Below are positions 35,340-46,551 of a DNA stretch of 64,000 nucleotides, piece by piece. The notes beneath the pieces are model-generated. The model did no database searches, was not told the DNA's origin, and saw nothing but the letters and a program-made list of their open reading frames with translations. The DNA lies in NCBI GenBank assembly GCA_947685225.1, contig CANTUV010000024.1, forward strand, positions 55,394,001 through 55,458,000, in the 5' to 3' direction. Each line of letters opens with the position of its first letter. Positions within the stretch are counted from its first letter, which is position 1. Both the position numbers and the translations under genes were made by a program. The DNA is from Garcia nutans. Lineage: Eukaryota; Streptophyta; Magnoliopsida; Malpighiales; Euphorbiaceae.

Positions 35340-35660
35340 TTTTAGTGCTACACATCCTTAACCCATTTGACAATAACCCTAGCCGCATAATCTCCTTATT
35401 CTCTCTCTCTCTCCTCTCCTCAAAAACCTCTCAATTTCTCTCTGTCGTCTCTCTTGATTCTTAGGGTTTTTGGAGAGTTATTCTCTCCTTAAGCCTCTCT
35501 ATCTCCTCTCTCCATTAATATATGTCTTTGAGTAGACCTTTATCCACCTTCTCTGATCATCTGTAAATGTATTTCTCTGCTTCTTTTCACGCATCAATAG
35601 TTAATTGAAGGTGTTTGGTGGGTTTAGACTTTAGAGTAATCTCAGTCTCCTCTTTGACTA
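35340..35660 (+). promoter_or_regulatory. Possible leader of a host gene (weak)
   Basis: AATAACCCTAGCCGCATAA is followed by a (CT)n pyrimidine-rich stretch (35399-35450) and TCTTAGGGTTTTTGGAG. This looks like the promoter-proximal leader of many plant housekeeping genes (AACCCTA box plus CT-rich 5' UTR). No convincing coding exon follows within 2 kb, so it may be a relic or chance. Confidence 0.25.
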
Positions 35661-37640
35661 CTAAGTGAGGTTTTCAAACATTTTTCCTTTTAAATGAGTG
35701 TTTTTTTTACTGTTTGGGTTTTACAGTTTCAATTTTGAAAAAGATATAGGGTTTTTTTTTTCAGAGTTGATTTTTGATATGGTTTTAAGTGTTAATTTTT
35801 TAATTAAATGAGTATTTTTTATAATAATATTTTGAATTGTTAAAAAGTTTAAATTTTTTTTTCTCATTCTTAAATAATTTGTTTATTTTCTTAGCTTTTT
35901 CTTTGTTAGATTAATAGTTATATCGATTAATGTAGATCTATTGATGTTTATTTTATTTTGTATATTTAGTTTATGAATATATTCATAAAGATTCTATTTT
36001 GGTTCGATATATTTGTTTTCTGTTGATTGTTTTGAATGATTTTGAGTGTATAATAAATATATTAAGGCAATCTCCAGTGCATGCCTATTCTCATTCATTT
36101 GCTCTTTTTTTTTTTAACTTTTGACATTTATCTATGTAAAAACTGTCACTGCATGACATTTTTTTGTACAAAAAAAGTTTAATTGTATGTGATTTTGATT
36201 CTGCGTTTGATACTGGTTAATATTGGCGCATTTAAATGAGTATTTGTTTTACAATAATATGTAGATTTTATGGAAAATGAAAATTTTTAATTGATTATTG
36301 TATATATGTGGTTTAGATTTACTGATTTGTTTATGAGTTGTGACTTTTTGAATGTTTTTTGTGTTAGATCAGTAGATCTACTAACTCTGTTAGATGTATT
36401 GATTGTTGATCATTGTTTAATGTTGGAGGTTTTGTACTTTTCTGGATGAATGTATTTTCTACTATATATGCTTCAGTATTATTGTGGAATACTTGAATTG
36501 CTTTTATGTGTGACTAATTCTGTTGGCTTTCAGTTTAGGGTTTGAGTTATGTTTAAGGCTTTTTTAGTTTCTATTGATTTTGATTGTGTTCTTCGAAGGT
36601 TTTAATTTTTTTTATTAAAAATAATATTTAAATAAATTATAAATATTATTTAAATTATAAATATTTTCAATTTAACTATTTTTTAACTATTTATAATTTT
36701 ATATGTAATTAAATTACTTTAATTTTTATATTTTATTAATAAATAATAAATAATTAAAATATTATTATGTAATTAAATAATTTTATGGAATATAATTATT
36801 AAATAAATAAATTTACTCGATATTAATAATAGTAATAATTTAATATAGTTTATAAATAATTTTCAATTTCACTTTTTGTATATAATTAATGAATATTTAT
36901 AAATAAATATTATATCTATATTTATATATACTTTTCACTTTTGTACAACACTAAATTATTTTATTTAAACTGAGAGTTTTTTTTATTTCTATTTCATGTG
37001 TTGATACATTATTGATTGGTGGCAATACCTAAATTATTTGGAGTGAAGACTGAAGTGACGAGTGAATTAAAAACAGGTTTAGCAAGCTCAATGGTATTAT
37101 TTTTTATCTTTATATTTTTTTAATAGCCTGTTTATAGGTTGATGTTATTATTTTGAAATGTTTGAACTGTTTAGTATTTGATTGTTTGTGTTTAAGCTTA
37201 TTTTTTCTAATTAGTGTCATTCTTAAATGTTTAGGGTTAGTAAAATGTATTTAATATTTTGCCTGTTAATGTGTAATTATGTGTACAATGTAAATGTTGG
37301 CCAAGTATTGTGTGGTTATTTATGTTTAAATATGTATATATATTAATTTGTTAGGGCTTGACCATGTATGTTTTGGTTATTTATTTCCCAAATATGATTG
37401 AATCGTGTTGTGTTACGGTTGTTTAATAGTGCTTTGAAAAATGTTGATTATTCATTTATTTTTATGCATGTTGTTTAATGTCAATTTGGCATGGTAGTTT
37501 AAAAATGTGACTCCATTCTAAGAAAATAGATTATAGTCTATAGATAATTAGATATCATAAATGTTTAGATTAGGTCTCTTAGATGTAGAAGAAAATCCCA
37601 TTCATAGACTAATATACCATACAAAATTTATTAAAAATAA
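35661..37640. other. Very AT-rich non-coding DNA
   Basis: Runs of T and AATTATAA-type sequence, densest at 36600-36960. No LTR ends or coding motifs were found. If 35340-35660 is a real leader, this could be its first intron; nothing in the sequence proves that. Confidence 0.4.
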
Positions 37641-37649
37641 ACATTCATA

Positions 37650-37860
37650 AATAAACATCCAATTAATTAAAAACCATTTTAGATTCTAATAAGCAATAAT
37701 TTATTACTATACTAATAAACACAATTAAGTTATTAAATTAAAAAAATAAACATCCAAGTAATTAAAGTTATTTTAGTTTCTATTATGTAATAAATTATTA
37801 CTATACTAATAAACACAATTAAGTTATTAAATTAAAAAATAAACATCCAATTAATTTAAT
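37650..37860. repeat. Imperfect direct repeat, about 95-bp period
   Basis: ATAAACATCCAATTAATTAA begins near 37650 and recurs near 37746 and 37838, followed by TACTATACTAATAAACACAA in the first two units. The AT-rich sequence on to 38170 holds no gene. Confidence 0.7.
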
Positions 37861-38174
37861 AATATACTCATAATGAGATTAATTAAAAATTAAAGTAATT
37901 TTCAACATCCAATTAACTAAAGTTTATAATTAATTGCTTTGATGCAATTAGAACTTATAAATTTTCACTTATGACTAATTAAACATTACCGTAACTTTAA
38001 TTGCTGAAATGAAATTAAATCCTAAAAAATTTCCAAATCCAATTAATTATAAAAACCTTTAAATATAAGCACAATTATTACAACAATCTTGTATTATTTT
38101 TTAGATTATATAAAAAAATGTTGAAAATTAAAAGATTAATTAATTGTGCACCATTAATTAATCTTTTAATCCTT

Positions 38175-38462
38175 GAAATTAAGGAAAATGCTGATACTCA
38201 AGAAAATCAACCACCTATTCAACATTAAATGCAACAATAACCAACTATACAAGAAAATGAGCAGCCTGCTACAAAACCACCTGTTACAAGCAAAAAAAGG
38301 AAGCAATCCGCTTCTAGTCCAAGGAAAAGATCAATGGCTTGGGATCATTTTACCATATTGCCTAAGGAGAAGGCTGACGAACCAACAACAGCTTGCAAGT
38401 ATTATGGCAAGAGTTATATGTGTGATTCTAAGCAACAAGGGATGTTAGCCAAACTTTTCGCC
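38175..38462 (+). pseudogene. hAT transposase N-terminus with BED zinc finger
   Basis: In one frame the sequence reads MAWDHFTILPKEKADEPTTA, then CKYYGKSYMCDSKQQG. This is the BED finger layout of plant hAT transposases (WDHFT ... C-x2-C ... Y-x-C/CDSK). The second cysteine is replaced by tyrosine. Before it is a basic stretch KKRKQSASSPRKR, typical of a nuclear signal. In-frame stops occur in the upstream part, and the frame ends soon after the finger, so only the DNA-binding N-terminus is left. No terminal inverted repeats were identified. Confidence 0.7.
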
Positions 38463-38605
38463 TGATGAACTCTATTTTTTATCTTTGGCAATCCAATTGA
38501 ATGAAACAAACATTTGTATCAAGTTACATTTTGCAAGTAGATAATTCTTGAAGAATTCATGAAAAGTCTTATCAGACCACCATGAAGCCCTACCGGACTA
38601 TTGAT

Positions 38606-38701
38606 GAACTACTAGTCTAGGAGGCAAGTTGTATGCATTTGTGCTTGTTGATGATTACTCAAGGTTTACATGGGTTATTTTCTTAACTCAAAAGAATGAA
38701 G
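38606..38701 (+). pseudogene. pol: Ty1/copia integrase fragment, left part
   Basis: Encodes TTSLGGKLYAFVLVDDYSR followed by FTWVIFLTQKNE. This is the copia integrase core segment with VDDYSR. It is cut at 38701/38702 by the LTR of Tat-1. The matching downstream part of the same pol lies at 49155-49710, with about 100 residues missing between. The upstream 38463-38605 is degenerate. Confidence 0.85.
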
Positions 38702-39858
38702 TGTGAGTGGAGATTTTTGCCCCCACTCCCATGTGGAATGGCTCTTGCGACTTCCCCCTTAATATTATAAAGTTCTTAAATATAATGACATTATCCATAT
38801 TACATGCGATCATAAGAATAAATAAATACTTTATTAAAAATCATAGCAATGTCCAAACAAAAAAAGTAAATGGATATCCATCCAAGGATGGAAATATGCC
38901 CTTATATTGTCTATGTCTAAAACTAAATAGGACACCTGACAAAAGGTGAAAATGTATCCTTTACATTAATCCAAAAATATGAAAATTATTTAAATCACAT
39001 GAAGCTTAATTAGTGAGGTATCCACAAGGTGGAAACATACCTCTTACATAATGAAAAATAAAGTAAACCAATAAAAGACATTCAACCATTCATTATATAT
39101 CAAATAAAGATAAAGATATGAAAATGTAAATTAAGAATACAATATGTAAAGCAAGATTCTAATAACAATTAAAGACTAAATATACAAGCTAGGGTTTTAT
39201 AAATTATGATTTAGAAAAATACAATTAGGATTTTGGGTTTCTTCCTTTTTAAAAATAGGATTAGGGTTTTAATGTTTTAGGGTTTATATAAAAAAAAACT
39301 AGGTTTTAGGGTTTGGAAAAACTAACAGTATTATAATTATTTTTAATGTATTAGGCTATTGTAAAGATTTTAGAAAATAAAATTAATTAGGGGTTCAAGC
39401 TCATATTATATAATTATGGTTTTGGAAAAAATAATGATCAAAGCTTTGAAGTTGCAATAAATAGGCTACTGTTAATAATATTTGAGAAAAATTAAGTGAC
39501 ATCATAAAAACATTAAATAAAGTTATTAGCATGCTGACTAAATAATCATGTATTTAGAAGAAGTTATGCTAATAGGCTACTGAGTTTAATTTTAAATAAA
39601 GATCATGCATGTTTCATGTTAAAACTATCAAAAGCATGTTATAATGAATTGATTATGAAAATACCCTCATTTGTTGGCTACACCACAATTACACTATTGG
39701 AATTCTAGGGAAGCTTTAATCAAGACAACACAACCTTATTGCCTTGTGGATGGGGATGTTCATTTTTTTCTTGGTTGCTTCGGGTTCCTTCAAAGTTCAA
39801 AAGTCCAATAGTAATTCTTATGTAATTTTTGTTGTCCTTATTTTGTCTTTAAAACTAT

Positions 39859-39867
39859 TATTTATAG
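39859..39867 (-). promoter_or_regulatory. TATA box of Tat-1 3' LTR
   Basis: Minus strand CTATAAATA in a context (TTTTAAATTC before it) shared with 48998-49006. Confidence 0.65.
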
Positions 39868-39959
39868 GAATTTAAAACATGACTCAATTTCTTAAGGAAG
39901 TTAAAACTGTTTAGGAAATTAATTGAAGTTTTTGAGTAAAATAGAGTTTTGGCAAAAAT

Positions 39960-40185
39960 CAGCCAACGCGCTAGTACGAGCTATAACGGGCAAGCAATGA
40001 GGCTGGGACGCAAAAAATCGGGCGAGAGCCTACGAGACACTGCCCAATTCATCGCAGCTTGCACCTATGATGAATTGGCGCAAGCCATTTCACCGCAGGT
40101 TACGCCTGCAATGAACTGGCCCAAGCCAATTCGCCGCAGGCAGAAAGGGCCTGTGGTAAACTGGCTTGCCGCGTGCCGCTCACCG
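39960..40185. repeat. GC-rich repeat cassette in Tat-1 U3
   Basis: Repeated GAATTGGCGCAAGCC, AACTGGCCCAAGCC and AATTCGCCGCAGG blocks in direct and inverted order, upstream of the TATA box in element orientation. An open frame across it (39949-40239) has no recognisable motif. The downstream 40200-40330 is AT-rich with AAATAAATAATA repeats. Confidence 0.7.
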
Positions 40186-40474
40186 ATTGGTCTGTCCAAT
40201 TTTTTATTTTTTATATATGTATATTTTTTAAAAAAATAAATAAAATAAATAATGAATAATAAAATAAGTATTAAAATAAATAATAAATACTAAAATAAAT
40301 AATAAATACCACAAAAATTATTTCAAACTTATTTTAAAATATTGGACTGAACTTGATAAAAAATTAGGGGTTTATAGTTTGCCCCCTGCTTTAACGATAT
40401 AAGATTTTCAGTAGAAGAGAGTGAAAAGCAATATGACTTTGAACAAGTTTTGGATAAGGATGAGTTCATGATGC

Positions 40475-41465
40475 GAGATTTGGATACTTGAACTCGAGAC
40501 TGGATACTTGGACCTGAGATTTAATTTGATTTGGGTACTTAGAACCGAGACTGGGTACTTAAACCTGAGACTAAATTTCATTTAGGTTCTTGGACCTGAG
40601 ACTGGGTTAGATTTGGGTACTTGGATCCGAGACTGAATTTGAGTTGGGTACTTGAACCAGAGATTAAATTTAATTTGGGTATTAGGACCAGAGACTGAGT
40701 ACTTGGACCCGAGACTGAATTTTATTTGGGTACTTGAACCCAAGACTGGGTACTTAGACCTGAGAATGAATTTGATTTGAGTACTTGGACCTGAGATTGA
40801 ATTTGAATTGGGTACTTGGACCCAATATTGAATTTAATTTGGATACTTGGACTCAAGACTGGGTACTTGAACCTAAGACTAAATTTGATTTGGGTACATA
40901 GACTCGAGATTGAATTTGATTTAGGTACTTAGACCCGAGATTGAATTTGATTTGGGTACTTGAACCCGAGACTGGGTACTTGGACTCGAGACTAAATTTG
41001 AGTTAGGTACTTAAACTCAAGACTGAATTTAATTTGGGTATTTGGACCCGAGATTAAATTTGATTGGGTACTTGGACCTGAGACTGGGTACTTAGATCCG
41101 AGACTGAATTTGAGTTAGGTACTTAAATTTGAGATTGAATTTAATTTGGGTACTTGGACTCAAGACTGGGTACTTGGATCCGAGACTGAATTTGATTTAG
41201 GTACTTGGACTCGAGACTGGGTACTTGGATCCAAGACTGAATTTGATTTAGGTACTTGGACTCGAGACTGGGTACTTGGACTACCCAAGACTAAATTTGA
41301 TTTGGGTACTTGGACCCGAGACTGGGTACTTAGACCCGAGATTGAATTTGATTTGGGTACTTGGACCTAAGACTGAATTTGATTTGGGTACTTGAACTCC
41401 AGACTGGGTACTTAGACCCGAAACTAAATTTGATTTGGGTACTTGGATCCGAGACTGAATGTTGG
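40475..41465. repeat. Tandem array, 31- and 21-bp units
   Basis: About thirty units on GGGTACTTGGACCCGAGACT, alternating a 31-bp form (followed by GAATTTGATTT) with a 21-bp form. The frame 41146-41370 is repeat translation, not a gene. Confidence 0.92.
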
Positions 41466-41514
41466 GCTAACCTTTTTTCAGTTGAGAATTGTGGCTATTC
41501 CATTCTTTAATGGA

Positions 41515-41865
41515 TTGTGGGTCTTTACCCATCAAAAATGGATCTTTATCCATGGGAGATTGGGTATGGATCTTTATCCATTGAAAAATTGGGTCTTTAC
41601 CCTTGAAACATGGATCTTTATCAATTAGAGATAAGGTCTTTACCCTTAAAACATGGATCTTTATCCATTGGAGATTGGGTCTTTACCCTTGAAACATGGA
41701 TCTTTATCCATTGGAAATTAGGGCATTACCCTTGAAACATAGATCTTTATCCATTGGAGATTGGGTCATTACCATTGAAACATGGATCTTTATCCATTAG
41801 AAATAGGGTCTTTACCCTTACAAAATGGATTTGTATCCATTGAAAATTCTAGCCTTTACCCCGGC
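41515..41865. repeat. Second tandem array, about 43-bp unit
   Basis: About eight units of GGATCTTTATCCATTGGA followed by GATTGGGTCTTTACCC. Unrelated in sequence to the array before it. Confidence 0.9.
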
Positions 41866-41869
41866 TTCA

Positions 41870-42735
41870 ACTCTTTTAGCTAGACTGATCTTTTGTCTTT
41901 TGCATCTTCATTCTTTTGAGAATTCTAATGTTCCATTCTTTTGTGCTTTATTTTGCAAAAAAATTCAGCTATTTCTTAGATGGCCTGGCCCTCATATATT
42001 CTCCTTAGCCCCTGTGTGGAAAAATATTGGAAGTGAGTCTGAAAATATTTTGTACATGCATAAACTCAAAACAAATTGAAAGGAGAAACCCTTGCTCCCT
42101 GTGTAGGTTCAAACCGATGATTTTTCTATGCGGCCTTTGGCTGATGTTTGTATATTGTTTGGTTCTTCAGACAAGCATGCATTTCTTCTTTCCTTTCCAA
42201 AATGACTAGAGTTTCCTCAAGCAATGGGCCTTCCGTGGCCCTTGATTCAATATCTTCTTTTGATTCTTTACATCACAGGGTATTTGCTGTTCACTTTGAC
42301 AAATGATAGGTAACACAAGATAAAAAAATACAATGTGATATACTCATGTATGCATGATATGCCTAGATTACACTTACAGTGGTTCCATTAACTCACAGAC
42401 CGAGGTGATCATTGACTCCTTCCAGATGCCCGTTCAGGTCTTGCATTGGAATTTCAGAAGGCTTCGCTTTTATAGCTTTTATCTTAAAGATGTTGAAAAC
42501 ATGAATAATGGAGGCCCCAAGCATCAGAGATACATCCATTTCAAAATATGATTCAACATGCCAGTTGGTAGCTTCTTCATAACTTTGCCAATAATTATTT
42601 ACCTTGACCCAATGTGTCTTTCGAGGATCGATGGTTCAACATACTTCCCTTAACTTGAAGGCTTTATACAAAATTTTTTTTTTGAATTTTGATTTTGAAA
42701 TCAAATGTTGGCTTTGCCAAATCAATGTCAATTTA
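41870..42735. other. Tat-1 3' internal region, non-coding
   Basis: Matches 55700-56240 of Tat-2 (for example TGATTTTTCTATGCGGCC, and AATGTTGGCTTTGCCAAATC). In Tat-2 the PMD gene precedes this stretch; here the gene is absent. No reading frame is supported. Confidence 0.65.
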
Positions 42736-42740
42736 CCTCA
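42736..42740. other. Left target duplication of solo LTR (CCTCA)
   Basis: CCTCA here and at 44168-44172. The flanks join as one piece that matches 56230-56250 of Tat-2. Confidence 0.9.
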
Positions 42741-44167
42741 TGATAAGTGTATACTTGATGTTATTTTTCCCTGCTTCTTAATTATTTATTCTCAAATTGA
42801 GTTTAATTTGTTTGTTCAAGTGTTTATTAGGGTTGATTCCAGGAACTTTTGACTCATGAGGACCTTAAGGTTATTTAAGCTGGAATCAAGGGCGAAAGAC
42901 AAGGAAATAAGCTATTTTCGGCAAATTCTTCTAGTGACATGCCTAGTAACATGGGCTTATCAGTGGCCGTGTCATTCAACTACCTTATAGAAGCTTCGAA
43001 ACACCTAGAGACATGGGCATGTCACTGAACATGCCATTACTCCTGACTAATTGAAGTTGTGACATACCCAATGACACGGGCATATCCCTGACCATGTGCC
43101 TAACCCAGCATTGTAGTAGCAATGGCATGCTCAAGGACATGGGCGTGTCACTGCCTATGTCATTAATGTTTGAAACAACACCGTTGACACGCCCATAGAC
43201 ACGGGCGTGTCAATGGGTGTGTTAGGAAAAAATCTATGGCCTATAAAATCTAAGCTAAAGAGCGAATTAGGGATCCAGGTTTATTTTTAGAGCCGACCTC
43301 CTAAGAAAAAGAGAGTTTTTGAAGCTAAGAGTGAAGGCGAAGACCCAATTCATGCAAGATTTAATCCAAGATTTGAGGATTGAAGTGAAGAAACCCAAAT
43401 CGTTCATTATTGATTGTTTTAATTCTTTTACTTATTTTCTCTATTTTGGTTTTCTAGTTATGAACATGAACTAAACATTTTATCTATCTAGATATTGATG
43501 AACCCTAGCATTATTGTATGGATTGAATAGTTCTTATTAAATTAAATCAATTAATTGAATTGTTTTATCCTTTTGATTCTTAATTCTTATTTCCAATTGA
43601 TAATAGCATGCTTATTGATTGGCTGCAATTTTCATATTATTGACTTGAGAAAGCTTGATAAGAATAGAATGCTCATTAGGATTGAGGGTTGATTGGAGTG
43701 CTAGAGATAGACTTACAAGACCCTTTAGTTTAAAGTTCCTTGTTCTTATTGCAGGATCTATTTAATTATGCTTGAGAAGAGATTCCTAGCATTCTACTTA
43801 GTGATTAGGGATTAATTTACTTGAGAGAGATTTTAATCTAATTTAGGGGAATGCAAATTCAACTCTATTATTTGATTTAATTGAATTGATATTCATAAAT
43901 GCTTTTTATTTCTAGGGGGATTCAATATCTGGATAGTATTTTCATCAACTTTTGTTGCACAATATTCAATTTTTCTTCACTTTAGTTTATTAAGTAATTA
44001 ATTTTTCATTTTAATCATCACACAAGCTATTAATTCGCTAAACATCAATTGAAATTTGCACTAATATTAGACCTTGTCCCCAGTGGAATGATATCTTACT
44101 CACTATTTTATTACTTGAGCGACCCATGCACTTGTGGTAACACTGCGATATCATAGATTCGCCATCA
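42741..44167 (+). repeat. Athila solo LTR, 1427 bp
   Basis: Begins TGATAAGTGTATAC and ends GATTCGCCATCA, homologous along its length to 6171-7532. It is flanked by a perfect CCTCA duplication and the uninterrupted Tat sequence, with no internal region, so it arose by LTR-LTR recombination. It is plus-oriented. A solo LTR is one of the surest signs of recombination in this window. Confidence 0.93.
42935..43215. repeat. 63-bp cassette, 5 units, in solo LTR
   Basis: CATGGGC/CACGGGC cores at 42950, 43012, 43075, 43138 and 43200 (spacing 62-63 bp), about 200 bp after the LTR start, as in 7116-7350. Confidence 0.9.
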
Positions 44168-44172
44168 CCTCA

Positions 44173-45769
44173 GAACTCGATTTTTCAAATTAACATATCT
44201 ATAACATGATAACCCTAGTTACCGTACTGAACTTGGGAATCATTTCTATTTAAGTAAGAACTGTTGCACTTCAGATAGGCACATACACATTAATTGGCCA
44301 AAGGTCTCATCGAGTTTAAATATAGTCTATCCCATATGCATGCTTATTAAAACTATCTCTACTAATAGACTCTACCTACCAAGAGAGATCAACAAGTCTT
44401 TGATAGGCTTGAAATGGGATCTATAAGGGACAAAAGTTAAATGAAGGCCATTTGTAAGTTGGAGCCGTTGTGACACTATGGGCAAACCCTCACACTACAA
44501 ATTTCTTATTTAGAGAGTTGGAAGCATGAAAAGATAGAGCATTGAACATTCTTCTTTCTTCTTGACATTAATCTAGATCTTGATTTGGACAGTCTAGTAC
44601 CTATATTCCTTTCCTTTTTTCTTTTCCCTTTTTCCTCTCTCTTTCTTACCATTTTATCATTTTGTCCTTTTTCACTGTGGTACTGTCAAGTGTAGGACTT
44701 TCAAGCACTAGATGACTTTTCTTCTATCTCTTTGATTTTGGTTGTATTTTTGGTTGCGTTAGACCAATTTAAGTCAAACTGTTTTTGCCTTCTACTGCTT
44801 TAGATAAAGAAAAACTCGATTGGCTTTCAGAACTGCATTTTGTATTTTATTTTCTCTTCCTTTTGATTTCGCACAAACTCAGGACCCATTTTTTTTTTGT
44901 TGTTGTTGTTTTGCATTTTCTCTTGTTCTCTTTTTCTTTTCTTTTATTCTTTTTTTTTGTGTTGGGTCTTAGCTCCAAAAGGATTATCTCGCTTGCACCA
45001 TTCTATACTTCTGTTTATTGATGAGTGGAGTAGAGTGAGTCTTATTTCAACAAGAATAAATCATTTGTTGTCTTGATGTCATCTTAATAAATTGGAGATA
45101 TTAGGTCTAATATGAGGTGAACTTCAATTACCCTTATTGTCTTAAGTATGCATTCCTTTCTTTGATCTTCTTGCCTCTTCACCTTAGCGATCATTAGATT
45201 TGTCAAAAGTGTAACAATAGCTCAGGGTAGGTCATTGGGCTTATCAGTCAATAAAGAGAAAGTTGAAATCTTATGAAGGCTTAAAGGGGCAACTAGGGAT
45301 TGGTATTTAATTGGGTGGATACTAGTTGTTGTCTTACCAAAAAATGGCTAGATCATCTCTCCCTTAAATAAACAGAGTTCAATTTTTCCTTGAAAGTTTG
45401 TCAAAGCATGTTTTAAGATTGACCAGGTCATAGAAACTTATAATTATGCAGGAGCCCTCTCTAAGTAAGCCTATACAACTCAATGCTATAGAACAATTCC
45501 CTCACCCAGTAAAGTCATTCGGATCATGATGCATAGATATACAATTTTATGAGTATCAAGCTAGATTCCTCATCGGTTGTACACCAAAATGAACAAAGAC
45601 CATGAAAAATTTGATGAAAATAAATTATTCAAACAAAAATAATTTGAGAAACATAATTGTCCCATTAAATATTAAAGAAATCAAAATAAAAAGAGCAACA
45701 CTTCAAGCTAAGGGAAGTTCATTGAGTTGAAGTCGAAGATACTCCATTTATTTAGACATATCAAGGGCA
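44173..45769. other. Tat-1 internal region, non-coding
   Basis: Continues the homology to Tat-2 (56245-57505), for example TTTCAAATTAACATATCTA and GGGTGGATACTAGTTGTTG. T-rich runs occur at 44600-44960. No supported gene. The homology ends near 45455 after GAAAGTTTGTCAAAGCATG. Confidence 0.6.
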
Positions 45770-46551
45770 AGGATTTTTTAATCATCAAGGATCATTTCTC
45801 CATCATCCACAGTTAGTCCAAGCTTGCTTAGTATCACATCATCTTTATCAGCTTCTCTATCCATATCATCATAGGATGACAAGATAAAACTCTTCATGAA
45901 GGTTGTAAACGGTGGTGCCCTTCCAAATTTAGGCAAAGGATTATTCTTAGTGTTGGGCTTATCATGCTTAGGCAATTTTCCACTGTCAATCAAATCTTGG
46001 ATCTCATGCCTTAATCAAACACATTTATTTGTCTCATGCCCTTGCACTTGATGGAATTGATAGAAGACCTTGGCATCAAAGTTTGGAGGCAGAGGCTTAT
46101 GTAGAAGTTGAGGTGCCAATGGTTGTAGCAAATCCATCTTCATTAGATTTTCTAACATCTTTAACAAAGGCTCCCTCAAGACTAAAAATTTACACTTCTT
46201 TGCTAGTTCAGTTGTTGCATTTTTCTCAATACCTCCTCTTTTCCTTTCACTTTGCCCATTGGGGTGATAGCTGTCCTTATTGCTCCACTTAGAAAATACA
46301 TGGTTTTACTGGTCTTGTAGAATAGGGATTGACACTTCATTTTTCATTTGATCTCTATCAATGGACCTATTCCTTGTTAATGCTGCCTTTCCCTTCTTTC
46401 TTACGTCAATGGGGGATGCCTCATTAGTATTGATGATCGCTAAAATTTCAATCAACTAGGTCTTCATAATTTTAGCCAATTGATCCTGTAGCTCGACCAT
46501 TCTAGCTTTAACAACCTCATCAACTATATCCCTTAGGTTGTTCGTATCCAT
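45770..46551 (-). pseudogene. gag: Tat-1 gag remnant
   Basis: The start is chosen at 46551, MDTNNLRDIVDEVVKARMV, followed by ELQDQLAKIMKT and a stop, then in other frames SIDRDQMKNEVSIP and KNATTELAKKCKF. The C-terminal part reads YQFHQVQGHETNKCV, LRHEIQDLIDSGKLPK and NTKNNPLPKFG, a signature seen at the Gag end of Tat/Ogre elements. It ends at a stop near 45778. At least two stops and a frameshift break it. The sequence is much shorter than a full Tat Gag. A related plus-strand piece is at 33323-33709. Confidence 0.75.

Larger units (their letters stand above)
38702..41870 (-). repeat. Tat-1 3' LTR with tandem arrays (right end approximate)
   Basis: Starts TGTGAGTGGAG with GCCCCCACTCCCA, the same edge as at 47628 and 49711. 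Relative to 47628-49150 it lacks about 190 bp near its edge. It then runs through a TATA box, a GC-rich cassette, CAGTTTGCCCCC-like sequence (40375) and two tandem arrays. The boundary with the internal region cannot be seen. Confidence 0.7.

Noticed and set aside
37018..37095. Host exon reading AIPKLFGVKTEVTSELKTGL
   Set aside because: Short, no clear acceptor site and no recognised family; kept only as a weak hint in the leader finding.
39949..40239. GC-rich open frame of 96 residues
   Set aside because: Covers the repeat cassette in the Tat-1 LTR; composition is driven by the repeats.
41146..41370. Open frame with repeated GTWTRDWVLG
   Set aside because: Translation of the 31/21-bp tandem array.
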